From an uncultured Bacteroidales bacterium (GTDB lineage Bacteria > Bacteroidota > Bacteroidia > Bacteroidales > UBA932): 64,000 nt of DNA. Within the stretch, counting starts at the first letter, position 1. The number at the start of each line of letters is the position of its first letter. Shown piece after piece: positions 27,909 through 36,448 of the stretch. The notes beneath the pieces were generated by a model. That model made no database searches. It saw nothing but the letters and a program-made list of their open reading frames with translations, and had not been told where the DNA came from. The stretch lies in assembly GCA_934700615.1 (NCBI GenBank), contig CAKUXR010000002.1, forward strand, positions 62,001 to 126,000. The letters are read 5' to 3'. Position numbers and translations under genes: made by a program.

Positions 27909-27919
27909 GATTCAGCGAT

Positions 27920-29176
27920 ATGGACATACGCAACTATCTGATTTTCATATCGGCATTGACACTATTCTCATGCGGGAAACAATACGTAACGAAACCTCAG
28001 GACGATTTTGTCAATGCTGAAGTCATCTCACCTTCATATACCCGCGTCTCTACGGGAAATGAAACTGGAGGCAAGATTCCGTTGATGTGGGAAGCCGGAG
28101 ACAGGATTAGAATCTTCGGAACCGGATCTTCTGCCGGAAGTACATATGTCACCTATGATTCCGGGACAAAAACAGCCAAATTCAAATACGATGAAACTGT
28201 CCAGGACAATGTGAGACTCCCCTGTGGAGAGACCTTCACGGCTATGTATCCGGCAGAATATCTGCCTTCCGGACGAGGAGTGACTTTCCCAGAACAGATT
28301 ACCATTCCGTATCCGGAAAAGAATAATTCACATATGCCAATGCTCGGTTACGGTGGGCGCAAGTCAATGATATTCAGATATTCAGCCGCCGCAATCAGAG
28401 TCAGACTATATAGTCTGACAAAGAGTATTCCAATGCAGGAACTCCGTATCGGCGCCCGACAGGACATGAGTGGAGGAGCCGGCAAGATAGAAGACAACGG
28501 CACCATCACGTGGTACAATACCGGAAACGAAGATTCCATTTTCGGGAATATCTTGAGAGTCCGTATCGGCGGGAACACGGATGGGAACGCCAATGAAAAC
28601 ACTGATGAAAATGCAACTGGTATGGCTGAAATCACCACCAATGATACAATCAGCCTGACCATATCGGTACCGCCGGGAGAGTATTCAAACCTGGTGTTTC
28701 AGATACAGGATGTTGACGGGAACTGGCACTCCTATTTTGTTCCGGGAAGCAAGACTCTGACACAGGGGACATTGACAAGTTTCACATTGCCGTGCGAAGC
28801 ATTCAGCAGCGCGGACGGCCCCATTGAAAAAGGCCGGCACTTCAACCCGCAAATCACAATGGAATACAAACTGACAGCCGCACACGATGCAGACAAGCAC
28901 ACGATATCTGTTGCAAGCTGCCGGGAAGAACAGTTCGCGGACGGAAGAATCCTGACTACAAACATACCATGGACAACCGAATTCAGCATTGACGAGGGAC
29001 AGTCATTCAGCAAATCCGTGCCGCCGGATATCTTCGGAAGCTTTGACATCAGCGGAACAGGGATAAGTTATACGACCGTCGCCTCGGCAGGGACAGGCTT
29101 GTGCATTGTCAGAATACGACAGCACGTAAGCGGAAAGACACAGGACATCCGAATTAGTTGTCCTGGCCAAGCCTGA
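27920..29176 (+). CDS. Fimbrillin family lipoprotein, probably a truncated paralogue of the preceding gene
   Basis: A 418-aa protein with a lipobox (LFSC, Cys 17). The fimbrillin-like domain (about 30-290: IPLMWEAGDRIRIFG, GETFTAMYPAEY) is followed by a beta domain (about 300-415) parallel to residues about 300-415 of the 1024-aa neighbour: compare IPWTTEFSIDEGQSFSKSVPPD here with WHSEFSTDGGKTWSRALPD there. It ends exactly where the neighbour continues into leucine-rich repeats. Its last seven codons lie inside the 3' end of convergent uvrA (23-bp overlap). This suggests loss of a repeat region at an old junction. It could still be a functional short subunit. Confidence 0.7.
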   Translation: MDIRNYLIFISALTLFSCGKQYVTKPQDDFVNAEVISPSYTRVSTGNETGGKIPLMWEAGDRIRIFGTGSSAGSTYVTYDSGTKTAKFKYDETVQDNVRLPCGETFTAMYPAEYLPSGRGVTFPEQITIPYPEKNNSHMPMLGYGGRKSMIFRYSAAAIRVRLYSLTKSIPMQELRIGARQDMSGGAGKIEDNGTITWYNTGNEDSIFGNILRVRIGGNTDGNANENTDENATGMAEITTNDTISLTISVPPGEYSNLVFQIQDVDGNWHSYFVPGSKTLTQGTLTSFTLPCEAFSSADGPIEKGRHFNPQITMEYKLTAAHDADKHTISVASCREEQFADGRILTTNIPWTTEFSIDEGQSFSKSVPPDIFGSFDISGTGISYTTVASAGTGLCIVRIRQHVSGKTQDIRISCPGQA

Positions 29177-32063
29177 GGTATTTGGCAGTATAAGTCTTAC
29201 CATTTGCAGCAAGTTGCTCCGGAGTTCCTTCGAATACTAGACGTCCTCCGGCATCTCCCGCATCAGGACCGAGTTCTATGACCCAGTCTGCCGCACGTAT
29301 CACGTCCATGTTGTGCTCGACGACAACTACCGTATGACCTTTCTCCAGAAGCGCATCAAATGCTTTCAGCAACCTCTCCACATCATAGAAATGAAGTCCG
29401 GTAGTAGGTTCATCGAAGACGAACATTATCTTCTTGGATTCAGGACGGTCAAGCGACGAATTCATCGAGAGGAAATACGCCAGTTTGATACGCTGGCTCT
29501 CACCTCCTGACAAAGTGCTGCTGCTCTGCCCGAGCTTGATGTAAGACAGGCCTACATCCACCAGCGGCTGAAGTTTTCTGGCTATCGACTTGGCCTCCGG
29601 CTCAGGCTGCGCACCAAAGAAAGATATGGCTTCATCGACACTCATGTTCAGGATGTCGTCAATATTCTTTCCCTTGTAGCGGACCTCCAGGATTTCAGGC
29701 TTGAAACGCTTTCCTCCGCAGGCCTCACATACCATCGTCACATCAGCCATGAACTGCATGCCGATATGCACGAAACCCTCACCCTGACACTCAGAGCAAC
29801 GGCCTCCGTCCTGGTTGAAAGAGAAATATGATGGCGTAAATCCGTTGATTTTGGCAAACTGCTGCTCACTCATCAGTTTACGGATATCATCGTACACTTT
29901 CAGATATGTTACGGCATTGGACCTCGAACTCTTTCCGATAGGATTCTGGTCCACGTATTCTATGGCTGAGATTCTGTCCAGATTGCCAGTCAGTTTTCTG
30001 AATGTTCCCGGCAAAGAACCTGTCTGATTCAGATGCCTGTAAACTGCAGGATACAAAATATCGCCAACAAGAGAGGATTTGCCGCTGCCGCTGACTCCAG
30101 AAACGACAGTCAGGACACCAAGCGGGAACTTTACATTGATATCCTTAAGGTTATGCTCAAGAGCGCCTTCAATGCCAATGTAATATGTCCAGTCACGTTT
30201 TTCCCGGGAGACACGCTGACGGGTTCCTGTCAGATACTGGAGAGTAAGCGACTTTTCAACGACAGCTGCAGGCATCTCCGGCCTGACCTTGCCCTGGAAA
30301 ACGACCTCCCCGCCATTGACACCGGCCAAAGGGCCCATGTCGATGAGCATGTCCGCCGCCTTAATGATTTCCTCATCATGCTCGACCACGACCACAGTGT
30401 TGCCGACATCACGGAGACGTCTCAGAACACTTATAAGCCGGTCTGTATCACGCGGATGCAGTCCGATGCTCGGCTCATCCAGAATATACATCGAACCTAC
30501 AAGGGAACTGCCAAGGGCTGTGACAAGATTGATTCGCTGGCTCTCACCTCCTGACAATGTGTTGCATGCCCTGTTCAATGTCAGATAAGCAAGTCCGACA
30601 TCGGAAATATACTGCAGGCGGGACATAATCTCGGCAATAGCCTTATCCGCGATGGAATGCTCATATTCAGTAAGTCTGATATCACGGAAGAAAGACAGGA
30701 GTTCACCCGCATTCATGCACAAGAGCTCATAAATATCCTTTCCTCCGACTTTGACATAGAGTGCATCTTTCCTGAGACGGCTGCCATGGCACTCATGACA
30801 CACTGTCCTCCCGGAATAACGGCTCAGGAGATATTTGTACTGGATTTTATACCTATTGGCCTCGACCCACTTGAAGAATTCATTGATACCGATAAGGGAT
30901 TCCTCCTCAGTTTCCGCTTTCTTGCCCTCCCAGATGAGATTCTTGACCTTCTCGGAAAGATTGCAATAAGGTTCGAAAATAGGAATGCCATACTTGTCCG
31001 CGACACTTACAAGATGGTCCTTGAACCATCCCATTTTCTCGCCCTTCCAGCACGCAATGGCCCCGTCATATATGCTCAACGTCTTGTCCGGGACGACAAG
31101 GTCCTCACTGACGCCGATTATCTTGCCGAGTCCCCCGCAGACAGGGCATGCGCCAAGCGGACTGTTGAAGCTGAACATATACTCATCCGGCTCACGGAAC
31201 GTCATTCCATCAGCCTCAAACCGGTTGACAAAACTCTTGATGCAGGTATTTTTCTCTCCGGATTCGGAAACGGACTCACGCCACACTGACATTGACCCGT
31301 TCCCCTTATTGAAACAGGACGCGATGGAGGCATGGAGACGCGCCTGCATGTCCTCCCGGTCAGGCTGCGGCATAGGCGACCCGTCAGGCATGACAGGCAG
31401 CCCGTCGCGCATAGAAGGAATCTTCATCCTGTCCACCATAAGCATCAGCCCCGGCCGGAATTCGCCGGAAGAGGAAGCCTGAAGGACATCGTCAATCCTG
31501 GTGACACCGCCGGCTTCGCTCCAAAGGCGGGAATAGCCCTCTTCTTTCAATGACAGCAGAAGTTCCACCTTATCACTGCGCCTGTCCCATCCCAGATCCG
31601 CCAGAAGATATACAGATGTAGGAATCTTGCTCCCGAGCACAAACTCCATCACGTCATTTTCGCTATGGCATTTGACCTCAACTCCGCTTACAGGAGAAAA
31701 AGTGCGGCCTATCCTTGCGAAAATGATACGCAGATAGTCATATATCTCAGTGGTGGTAGCTACAGTCGAGCGAGGATTCTTGGTATTGACCTTCTGCTCG
31801 ATTGCAATCGCAGGAGGTATGCCCTCGATGGACTCGACATCAGGCTTGCTCATTCGTCCAAGGAACTGCCTCGCATAAGATGACAGACTCTCGGCAAAAC
31901 GCCTCTGCCCTTCAGCAAACAAAGTGTCGAAAGCCAATGACGACTTGCCGGAACCTGATATTCCGGTAATCACCACAAGTTTGTTACGGGGAATCTCCAC
32001 GCTAACATTCTTCAGATTGTTAACCTTGGCCCCCTTGATTTTAATATTCCCGCTATCTGCCAT
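29154..32063 (-). CDS. uvrA: UvrABC system subunit A, excision repair damage-recognition ATPase
   Basis: A 969-aa ABC-type ATPase that finds DNA lesions with UvrB. Both nucleotide-binding domains are intact: Walker A GISGSGKSS (34-42) and GVSGSGKSS, two LSGGESQR signatures, and Walker B regions YILDEPSIGLHPRD and FVFDEPTTGLHFYD. The zinc-binding CSECQGEGF...CEACGGKRF is present. The length is slightly above the usual 940. The stop lies 23 bases inside the convergent fimbrillin-like gene. It is downstream of tRNA-Asp on the same strand, with 264 bases between. I see no consensus promoter for it. Confidence 0.98.
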   Translation of the reverse strand: MADSGNIKIKGAKVNNLKNVSVEIPRNKLVVITGISGSGKSSLAFDTLFAEGQRRFAESLSSYARQFLGRMSKPDVESIEGIPPAIAIEQKVNTKNPRSTVATTTEIYDYLRIIFARIGRTFSPVSGVEVKCHSENDVMEFVLGSKIPTSVYLLADLGWDRRSDKVELLLSLKEEGYSRLWSEAGGVTRIDDVLQASSSGEFRPGLMLMVDRMKIPSMRDGLPVMPDGSPMPQPDREDMQARLHASIASCFNKGNGSMSVWRESVSESGEKNTCIKSFVNRFEADGMTFREPDEYMFSFNSPLGACPVCGGLGKIIGVSEDLVVPDKTLSIYDGAIACWKGEKMGWFKDHLVSVADKYGIPIFEPYCNLSEKVKNLIWEGKKAETEEESLIGINEFFKWVEANRYKIQYKYLLSRYSGRTVCHECHGSRLRKDALYVKVGGKDIYELLCMNAGELLSFFRDIRLTEYEHSIADKAIAEIMSRLQYISDVGLAYLTLNRACNTLSGGESQRINLVTALGSSLVGSMYILDEPSIGLHPRDTDRLISVLRRLRDVGNTVVVVEHDEEIIKAADMLIDMGPLAGVNGGEVVFQGKVRPEMPAAVVEKSLTLQYLTGTRQRVSREKRDWTYYIGIEGALEHNLKDINVKFPLGVLTVVSGVSGSGKSSLVGDILYPAVYRHLNQTGSLPGTFRKLTGNLDRISAIEYVDQNPIGKSSRSNAVTYLKVYDDIRKLMSEQQFAKINGFTPSYFSFNQDGGRCSECQGEGFVHIGMQFMADVTMVCEACGGKRFKPEILEVRYKGKNIDDILNMSVDEAISFFGAQPEPEAKSIARKLQPLVDVGLSYIKLGQSSSTLSGGESQRIKLAYFLSMNSSLDRPESKKIMFVFDEPTTGLHFYDVERLLKAFDALLEKGHTVVVVEHNMDVIRAADWVIELGPDAGDAGGRLVFEGTPEQLAANGKTYTAKYLRLGQDN

Positions 32064-32296
32064 AAACGATTGTCCGATTCAAGTTTTAAAAACCACCCGA
32101 CCTGCTGAGTTTTCACGCACATTTGAGATTCGTATCTTGTTCGAAAGATGTAAACCCCACGCACTTCTGAGGCTCGCCCCCTATACGAAGATTGTCAATG
32201 CCGGGCATTGTCAAACCGGACAACAAAAATAATCAATTGGAAAGAGACGACAAACTCCGGACGGCATAACTTGGAGCTAACATGTATATACGACAA

Positions 32297-32322
32297 GTGC
32301 CCCTCATTTTCATGAGAGGCAC
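32297..32322 (-). terminator. Hairpin after tRNA-Asp
   Basis: GTGCC-C-CTCAT, loop TTTC, ATGAG-A-GGCAC: ten paired bases with one internal mismatch, beginning six bases past the tRNA 3' end. The U tract is poor (ACTTGTCG), so termination may be partial. Confidence 0.5.
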
Positions 32323-32327
32323 TCGGG

Positions 32328-32401
32328 CGGTGCGGAAGGGACTCGAACCCTCGACCCCGGGCGTGACAGGCCCGTATTCTAACCAGCTGAACTACCGCAC
32401 C
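32328..32401 (-). tRNA. tRNA-Asp (anticodon GTC)
   Basis: A cloverleaf on the minus strand. The acceptor GGTGCGG pairs with CCGCACC; the D arm contains GTTCAGCTGGTTAGAAT; the anticodon loop is CTGTCAC (anticodon GTC) with stem GGGC/GCCC; the T arm contains GGTTCGAGTCC. The discriminator is G, as expected for Asp. CCA is not encoded. Length is 74 nt. Confidence 0.96.
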
Positions 32402-32440
32402 AGGAGTTGCTGTGTTTGGTTTGTTTCTCAAACGCGGATG

Positions 32441-32470
32441 CAAAGTTACGTATAAAATTTGAACCTGCAA
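32441..32470 (-). promoter_or_regulatory. Promoter of tRNA-Asp
   Basis: The minus strand reads TTG (32470-32468), a 19-base spacer, then TAACTTTG (32448-32441). This is a perfect consensus, placing initiation about 33 bases before the mature tRNA. Confidence 0.8.
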
Positions 32471-32487
32471 GTATTTCCGCCAAAAAT

Positions 32488-32515
32488 TTTAACAATTTTG
32501 AAAATAAATTGTTTT
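32488..32515 (-). terminator. Possible terminator of the Hsp20 gene
   Basis: AACAATTT (32491-32498) and AAATTGTT (32506-32513) can form an AT-only stem. On the minus strand it is followed by AAAATTTTTGG. It is weak in stability, but correctly placed after the stop at 32539. Confidence 0.35.
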
Positions 32516-32538
32516 AATGAGTAACAATAACGGCAAAG

Positions 32539-32982
32539 TTATTTGACTTCGATTACCTTGTGGGCAACCTCAGGCTCGACTTTGACGATCTTAGGGATGT
32601 TTACCTTGAGGACACCGTGCTCAACCTGCGCACTGATCTTTTCCCTGTCAGCATCATCAGGAAGCAACATGGTCTGCTGGAATTTGCTGTAAGAAAACTC
32701 ACGACGCAGATAGTGTGCATGCTTCTTCTCGCCATTTCCTTCCTCTTTATTTTGCTGTTTCTTCTCCATGTTGATGACGAGGTCGCCATTCTCATCGAGA
32801 GTAACATTGAAATCATCCTTGGTCATACCTGGAGCGGCAAGCTCGAGGTCATAACTCTTTTCGTTCTCAAGTACATTGATTGCAGGAGCTGTAGCATTTG
32901 ACCTCTCCATCCAATCATTATCAAAGAAATCATTGAAAAATCCTGGTAACCAATTCTGGTTATTTCTTCTTGAAGGTACCAT
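32539..32982 (-). CDS. Small heat-shock protein, Hsp20/alpha-crystallin family
   Basis: A 147-aa holdase chaperone that keeps unfolded proteins soluble. The N-terminus NWLPGFFNDFFDNDW is followed by the alpha-crystallin domain (about 38-140) with APGMTKDDFNVTLDENGDLVI. The loop ENGDLVI, the VEHGVLKVNIPK strand and the C-terminal basic tail fit the family. Length is normal. AGGAGAT lies 7 bases before the start. It is monocistronic between tRNA-Asp and mtgA. Confidence 0.95.
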   Translation of the reverse strand: MVPSRRNNQNWLPGFFNDFFDNDWMERSNATAPAINVLENEKSYDLELAAPGMTKDDFNVTLDENGDLVINMEKKQQNKEEGNGEKKHAHYLRREFSYSKFQQTMLLPDDADREKISAQVEHGVLKVNIPKIVKVEPEVAHKVIEVK

Positions 32983-33254
32983 AATAAAATCTCCTATATT
33001 TTAATTTTTATATTCATTTCCGATTCCGAAGTCTCAGTTCCCCGGGCCTGCGCCCTGCCGGAACTCTTCTGGAATCCGCCCCGTCTTTCAACGGAACGAC
33101 TATAGACCAGTCAATCTGTGTGCCATTTCAGAAAAAGTCCCTTTCTTCGCCAAATTGACACACAATAAGACATTTTGACATTGATTTATTGCCATTTTGT
33201 CGCTTTTTCACAGATTTTTTATACCAAAACCAACCTGCAGGACGCACAGAAACA
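32983..33254. other. Gene-free interval between hsp20 and mtgA
   Basis: About 270 bases with no credible coding frame. The part near 33040-33100 is GC-rich (CCCCGGGCCTGCGCCCTGCCG); the rest is AT-rich. No perfect TAnnTTTG is seen for hsp20, so heat induction, if any, uses something I cannot recognise. Confidence 0.5.
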
Positions 33255-33285
33255 TTGATAATTACCCCGACAGTATGTATTTTTG
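33255..33285 (+). promoter_or_regulatory. Promoter of mtgA
   Basis: TTG (33255-33257), a 20-base spacer, then TATTTTTG (33278-33285). The predicted start site, about 33292, leaves a leader of some 14 bases before ATG 33306 and argues against the farther upstream ATG at 33189. Confidence 0.7.
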
Positions 33286-33305
33286 CCGATGAAGAAAAAA
33301 AACGG

Positions 33306-34124
33306 ATGGCACGCGAAAGCAAAAAGAAAAGGACATTGGCCGGAAGGCTCTGGAGACTTCTGCTGGTAAAGATACCGGCAGCCTTCCTGGCATTGACAAT
33401 CCTGTGGGTCGTGGCACTCAAGTGGATTCCGGTCGCGGTCACGCCATTGATGATCCAGAGGAGCATCCGGCACATTGACGACAAGAATTTCCACACGCGC
33501 AAGACCTGGGTCAGCTATGAAAAGATTTCACCTGAAATGGCACGTGCAGTGATTGCCAGCGAGGACAACCTGTTCGACACGCACAACGGATTCGACTGGA
33601 AACAGATCAACCGGGCCATCTCGGACCACGAACAGAAAGGGAAACGCCTGAGAGGAGCGAGCACCATATCGCAGCAGACCGCCAAAAACGTCTTCCTCCT
33701 CCCCACCAGAAGCTTCATCAGAAAGGGATTCGAAGCCTATTTCACGGTACTGATAGAGAAAATTTGGGGCAAAAGGAGGATAATGGAGGTTTACCTCAAT
33801 GTTGCAGAAATGGGAAAGGGAATCTACGGAGCACAGGCCGCCGCCGAACGGTTCTTTCATAAAGACGCGTCGAAATTGTCCCGCAGGGAAGCCTGCCTGA
33901 TAGCCGCCTGCCTGCCCAACCCATTGAAACGCAACGCCTCAGCCCCATCGCAATATGTAAGCAGGAGAGCATCAATGATAGAAGGCCTGGAAGCGAAGCT
34001 GGCTTATCCAGACTGGGTGTACCACAGGAACAGGCCAGGTCAGGCTGCGGACAGGAACAAGGCCGCAACCGGAAAGAAAACGAACAAAGGAACTCACAAT
34101 AATGTTCATAAGAAAACCCGATAA
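33306..34124 (+). CDS. mtgA: Monofunctional peptidoglycan glycosyltransferase
   Basis: A family GT51 enzyme that polymerises lipid II into glycan strands, anchored in the inner membrane. With the chosen start (MARESKKKRTLAGR) it is 272 aa and has one N-terminal helix (about 18-40). The catalytic region contains ARAVIASEDNLFDTHNGFDW, with the essential Glu in SED, then GASTISQQTAKNVFL and the second Glu motif KIWGKRRIMEVYLN. Upstream in-frame codons to 33189 cross the promoter, so they are not part of the protein. The C-terminus is lysine-rich. The next gene has its own promoter. Confidence 0.95.
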   Translation: MARESKKKRTLAGRLWRLLLVKIPAAFLALTILWVVALKWIPVAVTPLMIQRSIRHIDDKNFHTRKTWVSYEKISPEMARAVIASEDNLFDTHNGFDWKQINRAISDHEQKGKRLRGASTISQQTAKNVFLLPTRSFIRKGFEAYFTVLIEKIWGKRRIMEVYLNVAEMGKGIYGAQAAAERFFHKDASKLSRREACLIAACLPNPLKRNASAPSQYVSRRASMIEGLEAKLAYPDWVYHRNRPGQAADRNKAATGKKTNKGTHNNVHKKTR

Positions 34125-34127
34125 TCC

Positions 34128-34158
34128 TTTGCAGAAAGGAATTCTGGTTCTAACTTTG
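34128..34158 (+). promoter_or_regulatory. Promoter of purC
   Basis: TTTG (34128-34131), exactly 19 bases, then TAACTTTG (34151-34158): the textbook Bacteroidetes promoter. It starts three bases after the mtgA stop. The leader to ATG 34235 is about 70 nt and folds (next entry). Confidence 0.85.
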
Positions 34159-34170
34159 CGACAGCAAACA

Positions 34171-34222
34171 GGCTTACGGGAGCCATCATAAATACTACGG
34201 CAAGAAACCCGTACTACTTGCC
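34171..34222 (+). promoter_or_regulatory. Structured purC 5' leader with complementary hairpin loops
   Basis: Hairpin 1: GGCT (34171-34174) pairs with AGCC (34181-34184), loop TACGGG. Hairpin 2: GGCAAG (34199-34204) pairs with CTTGCC (34217-34222), a 12-base loop that contains CCCGTA (34208-34213). The two loops are perfectly complementary over six bases, as in a kissing-loop or a switch between alternative folds. Hairpin 2 ends 12 bases before the start codon, so it could hide or expose the ribosome site. No known riboswitch class is recognised. Confidence 0.5.
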
Positions 34223-34234
34223 ATAAAACTGAAC

Positions 34235-35182
34235 ATGGCGATGGACGCAATTGTAAAGACCGATTTCAATTTCCCGGGACAGGTCGACAAGTATGTCGGG
34301 AAAGTACGCGATGTCTATGACATTGACGGCAAGTATCTGGTAATGGTAGTTTCCGACAGGATTTCCGCATTTGACGTGGTTCTCCCAAAGGGAATTCCTT
34401 TCAAAGGACAGGTTCTCAACCAGATAGCAGCGAAATTCCTCGACGCGACCTCAGATATCGTGCCTAACTGGAAGATAGCATCACCGGACCCGATGGTGAC
34501 AGTCGGATACAAATGCGAGCCATATAAAGTGGAAATGGTCATCCGCGGCTGCCTTGCAGGACACTCATGGAGAGAATACCAGGCGGGCAAGCGCACACTC
34601 TGCGGCGTAACCCTCCCCGAAGGCATGGTAGAAGGACAGATGTTCCCGGAACCTATCATCACCCCATCTGCAAAAGCATCAGAAGGACACGATGAAGACA
34701 TCACCCGCGAAGAAATCATCGCACAGGGCATCGTACCGGAAGAAGATTACATAAAAATCGAAGAATACACCAGAGCAATCTTCAAGCGCGGACAGGAAAT
34801 CGCAAAGAAGATGGGTCTCATCCTCGTGGACACGAAGTACGAATTCGGAAAACGCGACGGCCAGATTTACCTCATGGACGAAGTCCACACACCTGACTCT
34901 TCACGTTACTATTATGCTGACGGCTACGAAGAAAGACTCCGCAAAGGCGAAAAACAGAAACAGCTTTCCAAAGAATTCGTAAGAGAATGGCTCATGGCCA
35001 ACGGATTCCAGGGCCAGGACGGCCAGAAAGTACCGGAAATGACACCGGAAGTCGTTTCCCACATCACCGACAGATACATTGAACTTTACGAAAAGATCAC
35101 AGGAACAAAATTCGAACGTCGCGAGTACTCTGCAGAAGGAATCTGCAACAACGTGACAGAATACCTGAAGACCATAAGATAG
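34235..35182 (+). CDS. purC: Phosphoribosylaminoimidazole-succinocarboxamide synthase
   Basis: The purine pathway step that joins aspartate to CAIR with ATP to give SAICAR. The 315-aa sequence has GKVRDVYDIDGKYLVMV (ATP loop), SDRISAFDVVLP (signature), RGCLAGHSWREYQ, and EVHTPDSSRYYYADGYE. The family is 230-310 aa; this longer form is the Bacteroidetes type. An alternative start is the second ATG at 34241 (MDAIVKTDF). It ends one base before the convergent GNAT-like gene. Confidence 0.97.
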   Translation: MAMDAIVKTDFNFPGQVDKYVGKVRDVYDIDGKYLVMVVSDRISAFDVVLPKGIPFKGQVLNQIAAKFLDATSDIVPNWKIASPDPMVTVGYKCEPYKVEMVIRGCLAGHSWREYQAGKRTLCGVTLPEGMVEGQMFPEPIITPSAKASEGHDEDITREEIIAQGIVPEEDYIKIEEYTRAIFKRGQEIAKKMGLILVDTKYEFGKRDGQIYLMDEVHTPDSSRYYYADGYEERLRKGEKQKQLSKEFVREWLMANGFQGQDGQKVPEMTPEVVSHITDRYIELYEKITGTKFERREYSAEGICNNVTEYLKTIR

Positions 35183-35183
35183 G

Positions 35184-35972
35184 TCAATGCCATAGGGCAA
35201 GACGATATTTGACACTGCCCATATTCAGATGGTAAAACATACCTGAGACGGAATCCGCCCTCGACAATGCAGTCCTCACCCGGGAAACCGGATCGACGAC
35301 GAATTGGACCGGAGGGCGGATTCCGTCTTCAATAAATCCAAGACGTTCATAGACAGCCCCGTCCGTCCATTCCATATCAGCATAACTCATGACATCATCA
35401 GGATGGACATCCTCTTCAAAAGCCTTCAGAACCTTACCCATTCCGCCCACGACACGCACGTCAGGAAGTGAGGCATATCTGACCCATTCGAAAGAACGCA
35501 CGGTCCGCTCCCCCTTGGTCCACGTCCTCCCGGAAGAGAAGGAAGCCACAGCCACCAGTTCTCCAGCCTTCGTAAACACCCCGTAGCGATATCTTGCAGC
35601 TGCATCACGATAAGAATGCCACTTGTCCAGAAACGAAGCAGCCTCCTCTTTTCCGATTCTCGAAATGACGGTATTTCTCGCAAAAACCGACCTGAACCTG
35701 CCAAGCTGTGCCAGCAGTCTCGGCCTCATCATTTCAGGCCTTCCGCGCCACATATCCTCAGGCACAAGCACCTTCCTGCCGGACAATCCGGAAACCGCAT
35801 CACACAGCCTGACATGCTGACTTTCAGCATCTTCCATTGACATTGACGTCACCGGAACAGGAATGACATTGACGTCACCGCACACAAAGACACTGAACCC
35901 GTCATTGACGGTTTCAGTTGCATCAATCCCGTTTTGCGAAAGGAAATCCCGTATTTCAGAAACAAAATCCAT
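35184..35972 (-). CDS. Conserved hypothetical protein with GNAT-like pattern
   Basis: 262 aa. I do not recognise a named family. The middle region (about 115-225) reads HSYRDAAARYRYGVF, VAVASFSSGRTW, FEWVRYASLPDVRVVGGMGKVLKAF and YADMEWTDGAVYERLGF, which resembles GNAT-type acyltransferase folds and the Mom-like/phage GNAT relatives (VGGMGK in place of the acyl-CoA loop, YERLGF near the end). The N-terminal 110 residues have no similarity I know. Its start overlaps the recX stop by one base (TGATG), so it is translationally coupled with recX. It lacks a signal peptide, hence cytoplasmic. An enzymatic role is inference. Confidence 0.55.
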   Translation of the reverse strand: MDFVSEIRDFLSQNGIDATETVNDGFSVFVCGDVNVIPVPVTSMSMEDAESQHVRLCDAVSGLSGRKVLVPEDMWRGRPEMMRPRLLAQLGRFRSVFARNTVISRIGKEEAASFLDKWHSYRDAAARYRYGVFTKAGELVAVASFSSGRTWTKGERTVRSFEWVRYASLPDVRVVGGMGKVLKAFEEDVHPDDVMSYADMEWTDGAVYERLGFIEDGIRPPVQFVVDPVSRVRTALSRADSVSGMFYHLNMGSVKYRLALWH

Positions 35973-36445
35973 CAGTCATCACTCCCCCGCGAAATCCTTT
36001 CCACAGCACTCATGACCTGATCGTAACCATAGCCACGCCCGAGCGCAAACCGAAGCAGTTTCAGCCTCCACTGCGGGTCCTCCTTCAGAGTCCTGTACTT
36101 CGCCGTAATCACCGACTCCAGCTTCCTGTCCGCAGAAGCGGCATCGATTTCCGTCAATGCCTCATCAGCTGTTTTCCTGTCAATGCCCTTGCGCATGAGC
36201 ATGAAACGGATCTTCTGGGCACCCCAGCCGGAAATGGACGCCTTCTCCCGCGCAAAAGCCGAAGCATAACGCAGGTCATCCACAAACCTGTCGGCAACCA
36301 GGGATGCAACCATCCGTTCCGCAGACTCCTCATCTCCCTCCAATGCCTTGAGAGCCTTGGTTTTCATGTCCGCCGAGCAGCACTCCTTCCTGGAACACTG
36401 AGCCTGCAGACGCCCCAACACCTTCACATACAACTCATTATCCAT
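35972..36445 (-). CDS. recX: RecX-family regulator of RecA
   Basis: A 157-aa all-helical protein of RecX type: ALKALEGDEESAERMVASLV, DRFVDDLRYASAFAREKA (helical repeat 1), GWGAQKIRFMLMRKGI (repeat 2) and GYGYDQVM (repeat 3). RecX binds and blocks the RecA filament. It has four Cys near the N-terminus (CSRKECCSAD), uncommon in RecX. It lies between the patatin-barrel gene (3-base gap) and the GNAT-like gene (overlap), and recA itself is 3.6 kb away. Confidence 0.88.
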   Translation of the reverse strand: MDNELYVKVLGRLQAQCSRKECCSADMKTKALKALEGDEESAERMVASLVADRFVDDLRYASAFAREKASISGWGAQKIRFMLMRKGIDRKTADEALTEIDAASADRKLESVITAKYRTLKEDPQWRLKLLRFALGRGYGYDQVMSAVERISRGSDD

Positions 36446-36448
36446 ACT

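Noticed and set aside
32195..32470. Open frame of 91 codons over tRNA-Asp
   Set aside because: It covers the tRNA and its promoter in antisense coordinates and is not coding.
33189..33305. Upstream extension of mtgA to ATG 33189
   Set aside because: The mtgA promoter (33255-33285) lies within it, and the extra residues do not resemble the family.
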